This document shows, in pieces, positions 55,152-63,533 of a stretch of 64,000 bases of DNA. A program made the translations under genes and the position numbers. Positions within the stretch are counted from its first letter, which is position 1, and each line of letters starts with the position of its first letter. Location: the NCBI RefSeq assembly GCF_006874465.1, contig NZ_VIRL01000001.1, positions 1 to 64,000 of the forward strand, read 5' to 3'. The DNA comes from Microbispora bryophytorum (GTDB lineage: Bacteria; Actinomycetota; Actinomycetes; Streptosporangiales; Streptosporangiaceae). The notes beneath the pieces were generated by a model that searched no databases, was not told the origin of the DNA, and saw nothing but the letters and a program-made list of their open reading frames with translations.

Positions 55152-58028
55152 ATGCTTGGCGACATGACACGCCGGGCGGTAAGCCCCGTTTTCGTCGGGC
55201 GGGGCACGGAGCTGGAAACCCTGGGCGAGGCCTACGACCAGGCCCGCAAGCAGGCCACCGCGGCGGTCCTCGTCGGCGGCGAGGCGGGGGTGGGCAAGAC
55301 CCGTCTTGCCGGCCGGTTCGCCGAGCAGGCCTCACAGGACGGCGCCCACGTGCTCGTCGGGGGCTGCGTGGAGCTGTCCGCCGAGGGCCTGGCCTACGCG
55401 CCGTTCACCGCCGTGCTGCGGCAGCTCGTCCGGGAGTGCGGCGCGCCCGAGATCGCCGCTCTGCTGCCCGACGGCGCCGCCCGCGACCTGGCCAGGCTGC
55501 TCCCCGAGTTCGGCGAGCCGAGTGGCGACGGGGAGACCGAGTCGGCCCGCGCCCGGCTGTTCGAGCTGATCCTCGCCCTGCTCGAACGCCTCGCCGAGCG
55601 GCGGCCGGTGGTGCTCGTCATCGAGGACATCCACTGGGCCGACCGCTCCAGCCGGGACCTCATCGCCTTCCTCAGCCGCAACCTCAGGTCGGCTCCCGTC
55701 CTGATGGTCATGACGTACCGCTCGGACGAGTTGCACCGCACCCATCCCCTGCGGCCGGTGCTGGCCGAGCTGGGGCGGGTCGACGGCGTGGTGCGGGTGG
55801 ACCTGCCCCGCTTCACCCAGGGCGAGGTCGCCGCGCAGATGGCCGGGATCCTCGGGGTGACCCCCGAGTTCGCCAAGGTGGACCGGGTCTTCGACCGCAG
55901 CGGCGGCATCCCGCTGTTCGTGGAGGCGCTGCTCGACTGCGGCGACGACTGCTCGTTCCCCGACTCGCTGCACGACCTGATCATCGGCTCTGTGGAGCGG
56001 CTGCCCGAGGAGACCCAGCGGGTGCTCCGGATCGCCGCCGCCGGCGGCGTACGCGTCGGGCACGACCTGCTCGCGGCGGTCAGCGGCGTGTCCGACGTGG
56101 ACCTGGAGAACGCGCTGCGGCCGGCCATCGCGGCCAACGTGCTGCAGGTGGCCGAAGGCGGGGCGTACGCGTTCCGGCACGCGCTGATCCGCGAGGCGGT
56201 CCACGACGAGCTGCTGCCCGGCGAGCACGCGCGGATGCACGCGCGGTACGCCGAGGAGATCGACCGCGATCGCGCCCTGGTGCCGCCTGGCCGGGCGGCC
56301 ATCGAGATCGCCCACCACTGGTATTCCGCCCGCGACGACCTGTGGGCGCTGATCTCGGCCTGGGAGGCGGCCGGTAAGGCGGCCAAGTCGTTCGCCTACA
56401 CCGAGCAGATCCAGCTGCTCGAACGCGTGCTGACGCTGTGGGACAAGGTCCCCGACGCCGCCGAGCGCATCGGCCACGACCACTGCACGGTGCTGGAGCG
56501 CGCCTCGGAGGCGGCCTTCCTCAGCGGCGAGATGGAGCAGAGCCAGAAGTACGTGCGCGGCGCGCTGGCCGAGCTGGACGAGCGGACCTCCCCCGAGCGG
56601 GTGGCCGAGCTGCTGGTCCGCATGTCCAACGTCAAGGCGCACAAGGGCAAGCCGGGAAGTCTGGAGTATCTGTGGCACGCCGAGCGGCTGGTCCCGCAGC
56701 CGGGCGACGTCCGCGCGCTCGTGCTGACCCGGCTCGGCCAGGGGCTGATGTGCGCCGACGGGGTCGCCGAGGGGACCGCGCTCACCGAGGAGGCGCTGCG
56801 CATCGCCCGCGAGATGGGCGACGAGGTGCAGGAGGCCGACCTCCTGATCAACCTCGCGCTCGGGCGCTCCATCAACGGCGACCTGGAGACCACGTTCGCG
56901 CTCAACGATCAGGCGCTGGCGATGGGCACCCGCCTGAACTCGCCCCGCATCATCCTGCGCGCCCTGGCGAACAACGTCGACGCTCTCGACAACCTCGGCC
57001 GCTCGGAGGAGGCCGTGGCGCTCGCGCTGGAGGGGGAGAAGCTCGCCCGGCGGTACGGCAGGTTCCGCCACCAGGGCACCTTCATCGCCAACAACCGGGC
57101 GGAGGCGCTGGAGTCGCTCGGCCGGTGGGACGAGGCCGTCGAGATCATCGAACGGTCCCTGGCGATGGGACCGACCCTGCGCAACCGGTGGCACATGTTG
57201 CGGGTCCGCGCGGACATCGCGATCGCGCGTGGCGAGGAGGACCTGGCGCAGGACATCCTCACCGAGGTCGGCGCCTTCTCCCCGCACCGGGACGAGCAGA
57301 CGCAGGAGTGGACGAACAACGCCCGCCTGCGCCTCGCGTGGCACCTGCTGCGCGGCGAGCCGCTGACGGCCCTCGACGTGCTGGAGGCGGCGCTGGACGA
57401 CCCGCCACTGGCCCGCAAGGCCATGCTCGCCGGGCGGCTGCTCGCCTCGGTCAGGTACGTCTGCGACGCGGCGGCTCCGATCGCCCCCGACCGGGTGGCC
57501 CACATGCGGGAGCTGGGCGACCGGCTGGCCGTCAACCTGGGCGACGGGCCGGTGAACGAGGCGTTCGGGCTGGTCTACCGGGGCGAGTTCGACGCGGCGG
57601 CCGAGGCGTGGCAGCGGCTGGGCCGCCCGCACGTACGGGCCAAGGCACTGCTGCACGGCGCCATGGCGGCCGCCGCGAGCGGCGACCGCGAGGGGGCCTC
57701 GGCACGCCTGCGCGAGGCCTGCCCGCTCGCGGTCGCGCTGCACGCCACCCCCCTGGTCGCCCAGATCGAGACGCTGGCCCGCCGCCTCGGCGCTCCTCTG
57801 TCCGAGGCCACGCCGTCCGCGCCCGCACGGCAGGCCGACCTGACCCCCCGCGAGCTGGAGGTGCTGCGCCTGGTGGCGGCCGGACGCAGCAACCGGGACA
57901 TCGCGGCCGAGCTGTTCATCTCGGCCAAGACCGTCAGCGTGCACGTGTCGAACATCCTGCCCAAGCTGGGCGTGTCGACCCGGGGCGAGGCGGCCGCCGC
58001 GGCCCACCGCCTGTCCCTCCTCGACTAG
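55152..58028 (+). CDS. LAL-type LuxR transcriptional regulator with AAA ATPase
   Basis: A 958-residue regulator. An AAA_16 ATPase domain opens with FVGRGTELETLGEAYDQA and has Walker A GGEAGVGKT (near 42-50) and Walker B VVLVIEDIHWAD. About 400 residues of TPR-like repeats follow. The LuxR HTH at the C-terminus reads LTPRELEVLRLVAAGRSNRDIAAELFISAKTVSVHV. ATG 55152 has AAGGG eight bases upstream; ATG 55164 is possible. Such LAL regulators often control catabolism or secondary metabolism. The target is unknown here; neighbours are deoC and GDT1. Confidence 0.93.
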   Translation: MLGDMTRRAVSPVFVGRGTELETLGEAYDQARKQATAAVLVGGEAGVGKTRLAGRFAEQASQDGAHVLVGGCVELSAEGLAYAPFTAVLRQLVRECGAPEIAALLPDGAARDLARLLPEFGEPSGDGETESARARLFELILALLERLAERRPVVLVIEDIHWADRSSRDLIAFLSRNLRSAPVLMVMTYRSDELHRTHPLRPVLAELGRVDGVVRVDLPRFTQGEVAAQMAGILGVTPEFAKVDRVFDRSGGIPLFVEALLDCGDDCSFPDSLHDLIIGSVERLPEETQRVLRIAAAGGVRVGHDLLAAVSGVSDVDLENALRPAIAANVLQVAEGGAYAFRHALIREAVHDELLPGEHARMHARYAEEIDRDRALVPPGRAAIEIAHHWYSARDDLWALISAWEAAGKAAKSFAYTEQIQLLERVLTLWDKVPDAAERIGHDHCTVLERASEAAFLSGEMEQSQKYVRGALAELDERTSPERVAELLVRMSNVKAHKGKPGSLEYLWHAERLVPQPGDVRALVLTRLGQGLMCADGVAEGTALTEEALRIAREMGDEVQEADLLINLALGRSINGDLETTFALNDQALAMGTRLNSPRIILRALANNVDALDNLGRSEEAVALALEGEKLARRYGRFRHQGTFIANNRAEALESLGRWDEAVEIIERSLAMGPTLRNRWHMLRVRADIAIARGEEDLAQDILTEVGAFSPHRDEQTQEWTNNARLRLAWHLLRGEPLTALDVLEAALDDPPLARKAMLAGRLLASVRYVCDAAAPIAPDRVAHMRELGDRLAVNLGDGPVNEAFGLVYRGEFDAAAEAWQRLGRPHVRAKALLHGAMAAAASGDREGASARLREACPLAVALHATPLVAQIETLARRLGAPLSEATPSAPARQADLTPRELEVLRLVAAGRSNRDIAAELFISAKTVSVHVSNILPKLGVSTRGEAAAAAHRLSLLD

Positions 58029-58054
58029 GCGGACGAGAGTCAGGCGGACCCGGA

Positions 58055-58624
58055 TCAGGCGAACAGGGGCTCGACCAGCAGCAGCACGCCGAAGACGGCG
58101 AACGCGGCGGCCGCGCCATACTTGATCCACTTCTCGGGCAGGCGCGAGCCGAGGAACCGGCCGACCACAATGGCCAGCGCGTCGGCGGCGACCATGCCCA
58201 CGGTCGAGCCGACCCACGTGCCGAACCAGCCGTGCTGGGTGGCCAGCGTGATGGTGGCGAGCATGGTCTTGTCGCCCAGCTCGCTGAGGAAGAACGCCAC
58301 GGCGACGGCGATGAACGCGTTGCGGGTGGTCCGGGCCGCCTTGCCCTTCTCCTCCTCGGTGAGCTCGTCGCCGCGCAGCGTCCACGCCGCGAAGGCGAGG
58401 AACGCGAGGCCCGCGACGATCGAGATGGCGGTGGTCGGCAGGGCGTCGCCGACGAGCCTGCCGAGGCCGACGCTGACGAGGTGGACGAGCGCGGTCGCGA
58501 CGGTGATGCCGGCCAGCACCGGCCCGGTCTTGAAACGGGTCGCGAAGGTCAGAGCCATGAGCTGGCTCTTGTCGCCCAGCTCGGCCACGAAGATGACGAC
58601 GAGGGAGATCCAGAGGGCTTGCAC
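58055..58624 (-). CDS. TMEM165/GDT1 family Mn2+ (Ca2+) transporter
   Basis: A 189-residue membrane protein with six helices in two repeats, each bearing the E-x-G-D-K motif: VAELGDKSQLMAL near residue 14 and LSELGDKTMLATI near 114. This is the UPF0016 family, whose bacterial members export manganese (MneA). The GTG start lies about 100 bp after a yybP-ykoY riboswitch, strongly supporting Mn-responsive control. The ribosome site GTAGGAAGG lies nearby. It is last before the convergent LAL gene. Confidence 0.93.
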   Translation of the reverse strand: MQALWISLVVIFVAELGDKSQLMALTFATRFKTGPVLAGITVATALVHLVSVGLGRLVGDALPTTAISIVAGLAFLAFAAWTLRGDELTEEEKGKAARTTRNAFIAVAVAFFLSELGDKTMLATITLATQHGWFGTWVGSTVGMVAADALAIVVGRFLGSRLPEKWIKYGAAAAFAVFGVLLLVEPLFA

Positions 58625-58691
58625 GGGGTCGCCTTCCTACAGGGGAGATGCGACCGGGCCGCCGTACGACACCCGGGGAGTTCGGGCACGA

Positions 58692-58732
58692 CTTCGGCCC
58701 GGCAGCATGTGATCATGGCTGTCGGGCCGAAG
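58692..58732 (-). terminator. Hairpin competing with the riboswitch P1 helix
   Basis: CTTCGGCCCG pairs perfectly with CGGGCCGAAG (continuing with CAGC/GCTG inside). Its 5' arm includes the P1 3' strand CCTTCGG of the riboswitch, so forming this hairpin excludes P1. This is the expected expression platform: ligand-bound RNA keeps P1 and prevents the terminator, free RNA terminates. Confidence 0.7.
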
Positions 58733-58816
58733 GTCTCGTCCGCCACGAGGGCTCCACGACCGGGCGGACGAACCGCCAGTGTGTCGATCAGTGGATTTCG
58801 GACTACTCCCCTTCGG
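58727..58816 (-). ncRNA. yybP-ykoY (manganese) riboswitch
   Basis: On the minus strand, P1 CCGAAGG (58810-58816) pairs with CCTTCGG (58727-58733). The conserved GGGGAGTAG (58803-58811) and GAGACCTT near the 3' end match the yybP-ykoY consensus, as do the inner GAAATCC and CGACA segments. It lies in the leader of a TMEM165/GDT1 Mn exporter gene, a classic partner of this class. Confidence 0.88.
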
Positions 58817-58847
58817 TGTCGGCCCAGTTTAACCGAGCTGAAGACAG

Positions 58848-59912
58848 CTAAAGACTCAGTCCCACCAGCACGGGCTCGTTGACGAGCCACACCCCGAACT
58901 TCTCGTGCACGCCGTCGCGCACCTCGCGGGCCAGCGCCAAAAGCTCGGCCGCGCCCGCCTCGCCGGTGGGGTTGGTGAGGGCCAGCGTGTGCTTGGTCGA
59001 GATGCGGGCCCGGCCCCTCTCGTAGCCCTTGGGGAACCCGGCGTTCTCGATCAGCCACGCCGCCGGGATCTTGACCGTGCCGTCGGGCATGTCCCAGCGC
59101 GGATGGCCGGGGGCCCGCAGGGCCAGGGCCGCCGCCTCCTCCGGGCCGAGCACGGGGTTGGTGAAGAACGACCCGGCGCTGCGCGCGTCCGGGTCGTCGC
59201 GGTCGAGCACCATGCCCTTGCCCCGCCGCAGCTCCAGCACCGCCTCCCGCGCGTCGGCAAGCGGCACCCGCGCGCCGATCTCCACGCCGAGCCGCGCGGC
59301 CAGCTCCTTGTAGGCCACGGGCCCCGACAGCGGCGAACGCTCCAGGGCGTAGGTGACGGCCAGCACCATGTGCCGGCCGGGGTCGTGCTTGAACGCGCTG
59401 TGCCGGTAGGCGAAGCCACACTCGGCCGCCGCGAGGTCCCCCACCTCGCCGGTCCTGCGGTTGTACACGCGGACGGCGGCGACGGTCTGCGCGACGTCCT
59501 GCCCGTACGCGCCGACGTTCTGGATCGGGGTGGAGCCCACCAGCCCGGGTATGCCCGACAGGCACTCGACCCCCGACCAGCCCTCGGCCACGCAGCGGGC
59601 GACCAGGGCGTCCCAGTCCTCCCCCGCCTGCACGGTGACCCGCACCCGGCCGTCATCCGCCGCCGAATTCCGGGCCGTCACCTCGACGCCCCGGGTGGCG
59701 ACGCGCACCACGAGCCCGTCGAACCCGTCGTCGGACACCACGAGGTTGCTGCCGCCGCCGAGCACCAGCACGGGCTCGCGCTCACGGTCGGCCTCGGCCA
59801 CGATCGCGACCAGCTCGCCCTGCGTCCGCGCCTGCGTGAACGCCCGGGCCGGTCCGCCCGTCCGCAGCGTGGTGTACGGGGCGAGCGGCACCCCTGCCAA
59901 CCGGTCAGCCAT
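58848..59912 (-). CDS. murB: UDP-N-acetylenolpyruvoylglucosamine reductase
   Basis: A 354-residue MurB. TTLRTGGPARAF, LVLGGGSNLVVSDDGFDG and CLSGIPGLVGSTPIQNVGAYGQDV belong to the FAD domain; YRHSAFK and SAGSFFTNP (with the catalytic Ser region), and the C-terminal AAWLIENAGFPKGY are conserved. It makes UDP-MurNAc for peptidoglycan. It ends 223 bp before the GDT1 gene; the riboswitch promoter must lie in this gap. Confidence 0.96.
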   Translation of the reverse strand: MADRLAGVPLAPYTTLRTGGPARAFTQARTQGELVAIVAEADREREPVLVLGGGSNLVVSDDGFDGLVVRVATRGVEVTARNSAADDGRVRVTVQAGEDWDALVARCVAEGWSGVECLSGIPGLVGSTPIQNVGAYGQDVAQTVAAVRVYNRRTGEVGDLAAAECGFAYRHSAFKHDPGRHMVLAVTYALERSPLSGPVAYKELAARLGVEIGARVPLADAREAVLELRRGKGMVLDRDDPDARSAGSFFTNPVLGPEEAAALALRAPGHPRWDMPDGTVKIPAAWLIENAGFPKGYERGRARISTKHTLALTNPTGEAGAAELLALAREVRDGVHEKFGVWLVNEPVLVGLSL

Positions 59913-59952
59913 CGGTCTCCTCGCACCCGGAACATCCCGACGAACAGGATAG

Positions 59953-60306
59953 CTATCCGCGGTCCTCGCGCTCCGCCCGGGCGATCGACTCGTCGACCCT
60001 CGACGTGGCCGAGCTGCCGTCCCACAGGAGCTGGGAGGCGACCACCGACGGCTCGCCCGAGGGGGTCAGCGCGGTCTCGATCGTCCCGCCGGGAGCGACG
60101 TCCTGCTTGACCTCGGTGATCTCTTCCGGGCCCGCGGCTGCGGCGGCCTCCCTGGCGTTCCGCGCCCGCGGACGCGGCATCGCGCCGCCCTGGGCGTCGC
60201 CGGCCTTGCCCGGGTCCTGGGTCTGCGCGGCGACACCGGCGACGTCGCCGTGCTCCCGCTGCGTCGTGACCGGCTCGTTCTTCGCTTCGCTGTCTCGCTC
60301 GCTCAC
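59953..60306 (-). CDS. Hypothetical low-complexity acidic/Ala-rich protein
   Basis: A 117-residue product from GTG at 60306 (MSERDSEAKNEPVTTQREHG). It is Ala/Glu/Gly-rich with no hydrophobic segment and looks disordered. The C-terminal part (EEITEVKQDVAPGGTIET) is the most ordered. It sits between murB and the HadB-like gene on the same strand. No family recognised; the coding call is supported only by frame openness and GC3, so moderate. Confidence 0.5.
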   Translation of the reverse strand: MSERDSEAKNEPVTTQREHGDVAGVAAQTQDPGKAGDAQGGAMPRPRARNAREAAAAAGPEEITEVKQDVAPGGTIETALTPSGEPSVVASQLLWDGSSATSRVDESIARAEREDRG

Positions 60307-60353
60307 GATCCGACCGCTACCCAGCACCGCCGCGGCCAATCGGGCCCGGCCAG

Positions 60354-60782
60354 TCAGGAGAGCTGGACCACGGCGCGGGCCTTGGACAGAACGCGGGAGT
60401 CGCCGGACCTCGCGGTCAGCGTCACGACGACGCGCTTGTCCTCGCGCTTGTCCTCGACGACCCCGCTGATCGTGATCGTCGCGCCGTTGTCGTCGTCCGG
60501 CACCACGACCATGGAGGAGAACCGGACGCCGTACTCCACGACCGCGCCCGGGTCGCCCGCCCAGTCGGTCACGAACCGGCTGCCCTGCGCCATCGTGTAC
60601 ATGCCATGCGCGATGACGTCGGGCAGGCCGACCGCCTTCGCGTGCCGCTCGTTCCAGTGGATCGGGTTGAAGTCGCCCGAGGCCCCGGCGTACCTCACCA
60701 GGTCCACCCGGCGCACCCGGTATTCGACGGCCGGGATCTTCTGGCCGGTCTCCACCTCGTCGTACTTGACCGTCGCCGCCAT
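60354..60782 (-). CDS. MaoC-like dehydratase, HadB type
   Basis: A 142-residue hot-dog protein. YAGASGDFNPIHWNERHAKAVGLPDVIAHGM has the D-x4-H hydratase motif. It probably pairs with the HadA-like protein encoded 3 bp upstream. In mycobacteria HadAB dehydrate 3-hydroxyacyl-ACP in FAS-II next to rpmG and tRNA-Thr/tRNA-Met, the same neighbourhood as here. In a non-mycolate actinomycete its role is probably generic fatty-acid or related acyl dehydration. Confidence 0.9.
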   Translation of the reverse strand: MAATVKYDEVETGQKIPAVEYRVRRVDLVRYAGASGDFNPIHWNERHAKAVGLPDVIAHGMYTMAQGSRFVTDWAGDPGAVVEYGVRFSSMVVVPDDDNGATITISGVVEDKREDKRVVVTLTARSGDSRVLSKARAVVQLS

Positions 60783-60784
60783 GA

Positions 60785-61234
60785 TCAGGCCGCCCCTCCG
60801 CGCTCCACGATGATGTTGTACGTGCGGCAGACCGGCTCACCCGAGGTGGTCGAGACGTCGCTGCGCAGGGTCAGGAACTCGTTGCGGCCCACGCTGCGGA
60901 TCTCCTCGACGGTCGAGGTCCACACCAGCTCGTCGCCCGCGTGGATGGGCCGCTCGTACTCGAACCTCTGCTCGCCGTGCACGACCATCGCGAAGTTGAG
61001 CCCGAGGTCCGGGTCGGCGAGCGCGTCGCCGGTCCCGAAGAGGCTGAACACGATGGGGAACGTGGGCGGCGCGACGACGTCCGGATGCCCGGCCGCCACG
61101 GCGGCCCGCCTGTCGTGGTAGATCGGGTTGGCGTCGCCGATCGCGGTGGCGAACTCGCCGATCTTCACGCGGCTGACCTCGTAGGGCGCGGGCGACTCAT
61201 ACGTCCGCCCGACGAAATCGCGGTTCAAAGGCAT
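60785..61234 (-). CDS. MaoC-like/FAS1-type dehydratase, HadA type
   Basis: A 149-residue hot-dog protein. MPLNRDFVGRTYESPAPYEVSR and IGDANPIYHDRRAAVAAGHPDVVAPPTFP fit HadA/FAS1-like dehydratases (D..H partial motif). The ATG at 61234 has AAGGAG eight bases upstream. It is the upstream partner of HadB, ending 2 bp before that ATG, in the order rpmG, HadA, HadB. Confidence 0.9.
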   Translation of the reverse strand: MPLNRDFVGRTYESPAPYEVSRVKIGEFATAIGDANPIYHDRRAAVAAGHPDVVAPPTFPIVFSLFGTGDALADPDLGLNFAMVVHGEQRFEYERPIHAGDELVWTSTVEEIRSVGRNEFLTLRSDVSTTSGEPVCRTYNIIVERGGAA

Positions 61235-61393
61235 CGGGCCGGGCTCCTTCGTAATGAGCGGGATAGGCCGTACCGTAACAGACCCGTGCCGGCGAACACC
61301 GGCCCGAATCGTCGGGCCACCGGCCGGACACGACAAACCGGCGCCCCCGCGGGGAACGCCGGTGTCGGAAGTGCGTGCGGTCCGCGCCGTGAT

Positions 61394-61558
61394 CTAGCGG
61401 GTCTCGCGGTGCGCCCGGTGCGTCTTGCAGTTGGGGCAGTACTTCTTCAGCTCAAGCCGATCCGGGTCGTTGCGCCGGTTCTTCCGCGTGATGTAGTTGC
61501 GGTGCTTGCACTCCTGGCAGGCCAGCGTGATCTTCGGCCTAACGTCTGCGGCAGCCAC
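61394..61558 (-). CDS. rpmG: 50S ribosomal protein L33
   Basis: A 54-residue L33 with four zinc-ribbon cysteines, as CQEC and [24 protein letters not shown], then [17 protein letters not shown], is standard. The GTG at 61558 is chosen over longer upstream codons because AAAGG lies eight bases before it. It follows tRNA-Met and precedes HadA-like and HadB-like genes, a conserved actinobacterial neighbourhood. Confidence 0.95.
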   Translation of the reverse strand: MAAADVRPKITLACQECKHRNYITRKNRRNDPDRLELKKYCPNCKTHRAHRETR

Positions 61559-61637
61559 GTGGGAGTGCCTTTCTGCGTTCGGGACTACTGGACAACCCAC
61601 GCCGGGGTCCCCTTGTTCAGGTGACCCGGCAGGGTAG

Positions 61638-61711
61638 TAGCGGAGGCCGGACTTGAACCGGCGACACAGCGATTATGAGCCGCTTGCTCTGCCTGACTGA
61701 GCTACTCCGCC
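61638..61711 (-). tRNA. tRNA-Met (CAU)
   Basis: The minus strand folds as a 74-nt tRNA: acceptor GGCGGAG with CTCCGCT (G-U at the end), D-arm TAGCTCAGTCAGGCAGAGCA, anticodon loop CTCATAA on stem AGCGG/TCGCT, and T-arm GCCGGTTCAAGTCCGGC. Anticodon CAT; elongator type. CCA not encoded. Confidence 0.95.
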
Positions 61712-61887
61712 TGGGCCGGACGCATCCGGCCACGCAAGGATACCCGACCTGTACGGCTATTCACGCATCGGGATCAGCCATGATCGAGATCGGTCTTCCG
61801 GCGAGAATGAGACATCCCCACCAAGCCGAAAGCCCCACCCCGCAGCGCTCAGTCAGAAACGCTGCCTGGATAGGACTTTCCGGCTAG

Positions 61888-61960
61888 AGCCCCCAAACGG
61901 AATCGAACCGTTGACCTTCTCCTTACCATGGAGACGCTCTGCCGACTGAGCTATAGGGGC
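61888..61960 (-). tRNA. tRNA-Thr (GGU)
   Basis: A 73-nt cloverleaf on the minus strand: acceptor GCCCCTA/TGGGGGC, D-arm TAGCTCAGTCGGCAGAGC, anticodon loop ATGGTAA on stem TCTCC/GGAGA, and T-arm AACGGTTCGATTCCGTT. Anticodon GGT. CCA not encoded. It precedes tRNA-Met by about 176 bp. Confidence 0.96.
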
Positions 61961-62064
61961 GGGTCCGCCAGCCGCTCTCGCGCTGCGGACAGGTGTAACC
62001 ATACACGGCCACGGCGGCGCGCGCGAATTCGAATAGCCCTCCGGCGCGCGGTTCGGAGCACGGC

Positions 62065-62487
62065 TCAGGGGGTCGGCAGCACCCCGGACAGATCGGCCTC
62101 AGGGCGGTGCAGGACAGGCATGTCGGCCGTGATCGCGTACCGGCTGAAGTACCCCTTGCCCTTGACCGGGATCACGCTGCTCAGCGTCACCGTGGCGGCG
62201 TACGGCGCGTCGGCGCACTCGGGCAGGCACCAGGTGCCGCTGAGCCTGCCCGCGCCGGTCGCCCGGGTCGGCCCCCAGGTCCGCCAGGTGACCCCGCTCA
62301 TCGTGCTGAACTCCGAGAGCACGAGGTTCGCCGGACGCTGCTCGGCCCTGCCCCGCTCGGAGTTCTGGAGGTTGAGCACGTACACCGGCGTCTCGGCCGC
62401 GGGGCCGGTGGGCGCCGGCCCGCAACCGCCGACGGCGGCGCAGAGCACGGTGACGCAGAACACGGTGACGGTGACAGGCAGGCGCAT
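62065..62487 (-). CDS. Hypothetical lipoprotein
   Basis: A 140-residue protein. Signal peptide MRLPVTVTVFCVTVLCAAVGG ends in a lipobox with Cys near residue 22 (VGGC). The mature part is mixed beta (VYVLNLQNSERG, TMSGVTWRTWGP, WCLPECADAPYAATVTLSS) with a Cys pair four residues apart. No family recognised; predicted surface lipoprotein. Monocistronic as far as visible. Confidence 0.7.
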   Translation of the reverse strand: MRLPVTVTVFCVTVLCAAVGGCGPAPTGPAAETPVYVLNLQNSERGRAEQRPANLVLSEFSTMSGVTWRTWGPTRATGAGRLSGTWCLPECADAPYAATVTLSSVIPVKGKGYFSRYAITADMPVLHRPEADLSGVLPTP

Positions 62488-62558
62488 CGATTCCCCCTCG
62501 GCACTCTGAGTGCCCAGGGCCCGCCGCTGTTACGCCTGTGACCAGGCGGACGACCAGG

Positions 62559-62768
62559 CTAATTGACGGCCGTACGGGTGTCGCCGGCCCTGACGTGCAG
62601 CGGGATCACCTCGCAGAGGTCGGCGAGATCGACATAACGGGCGACCTCCTCGACCGAGAGACAGTCGGCGACCACCCGACCGTTGCGCCGCACCCGCAGC
62701 ACCTGGCGGTCGTGGCGGTACGCGGGGACGATCTCGTATCCGTCCGGTCCCACCCATCGACTGTCCAT
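62559..62768 (-). CDS. Small conserved actinobacterial protein (69 aa)
   Basis: MDSRWVGPDGYEIVPAYRHDRQVLRVRRNGRVVADCLSVEEV continues to a short C-terminal helix, in the style of small actinobacterial proteins with a leading W-G-P-D motif. No function known. It diverges from the hemerythrin gene with 144 bp between. Confidence 0.7.
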   Translation of the reverse strand: MDSRWVGPDGYEIVPAYRHDRQVLRVRRNGRVVADCLSVEEVARYVDLADLCEVIPLHVRAGDTRTAVN

Positions 62769-62912
62769 AGGGGAACAAGCTAACGCCTTTTCCCCATGTC
62801 TATCTCCCGTCCCAGGGGAATCGCCTTAAGTAGGGTCTTAATCGACCCCAAGTGCCGGGCCGCACAGTGAGCGTGACGCACCGCCGTTCCCACGTTCACG
62901 AAGGGTCCTCCG

Positions 62913-63533
62913 ATGTCCGACACCCCCAACCTGCTGGGCTTCCGCATCGCGCACCGGGCGATGCGCACCGACTCCCGGCGCCTCGCCGACGTCACCGCCG
63001 AGATCGCCGCGGGCCGGCAGCCGTGCGGCCCGGAGCGCGCCGCCGCCATCCGCGAGTACGCGACCAAGCTGTGCCGCGGCATCCACCACCACCACAAGGC
63101 GGAGGACGACCACCTGTGGCCGCTGCTCGTCCGCTCGGCGGGCGCCGAGCTCGACCTGAGCGAGCTGAGCGAGGACCACTCCGAGCTCGACCCGCTGCTC
63201 GATGAGATCCGGGCGGTCGCGGGCGACCCGGCCGAGCTGGCCAAGCCGCTGCGCCGGCTGGCCGACCTGCTCGACGAGCACATCCAGGAGGAGGAGCGCA
63301 CGATCTTCCCGATCATCATGCGGCACGTCTCCGGCAAGGACTGGGAGGAGATGGAGCAGCACGTCCGTAAGGGCGGCGACGTGCGCTTCGAGCTGCCCAG
63401 GATCGAGCAGCACGCGCGGCCGGAGGAGCTGGCGCAGCTGCGCAAGCTGGCCGGGCCCGTCCTCGTCGTCATGCTGGCGCTGATGCGCCGCGCCCACCTC
63501 CGCCGCGAGCGGCTCATCTTCGGCGCCGCGTGA
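62913..63533 (+). CDS. Hemerythrin HHE-domain protein
   Basis: A 206-residue four-helix bundle. Ligand-like residues appear in order: AHRAMR (His), HHHHKAEDDHLW (His/Glu), SEDHSELDPL (His/Glu) and DEHIQEEERTIFP (His/Glu), the pattern of a di-iron hemerythrin. An additional C-terminal helical segment of about 55 residues contains ALMRRAHLRRERL. Role may be oxygen, NO or iron sensing. Its last 20 bp overlap the convergent partial gene. Confidence 0.92.
   Translation: MSDTPNLLGFRIAHRAMRTDSRRLADVTAEIAAGRQPCGPERAAAIREYATKLCRGIHHHHKAEDDHLWPLLVRSAGAELDLSELSEDHSELDPLLDEIRAVAGDPAELAKPLRRLADLLDEHIQEEERTIFPIIMRHVSGKDWEEMEQHVRKGGDVRFELPRIEQHARPEELAQLRKLAGPVLVVMLALMRRAHLRRERLIFGAA

Noticed and set aside
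55332-58385. A 1017-codon open frame antisense to the LAL regulator
   Set aside because: It is Arg/Gly/Pro-rich without family motifs, and mirrors codon-3 bias of the real gene; long antisense frames are expected at this GC content.
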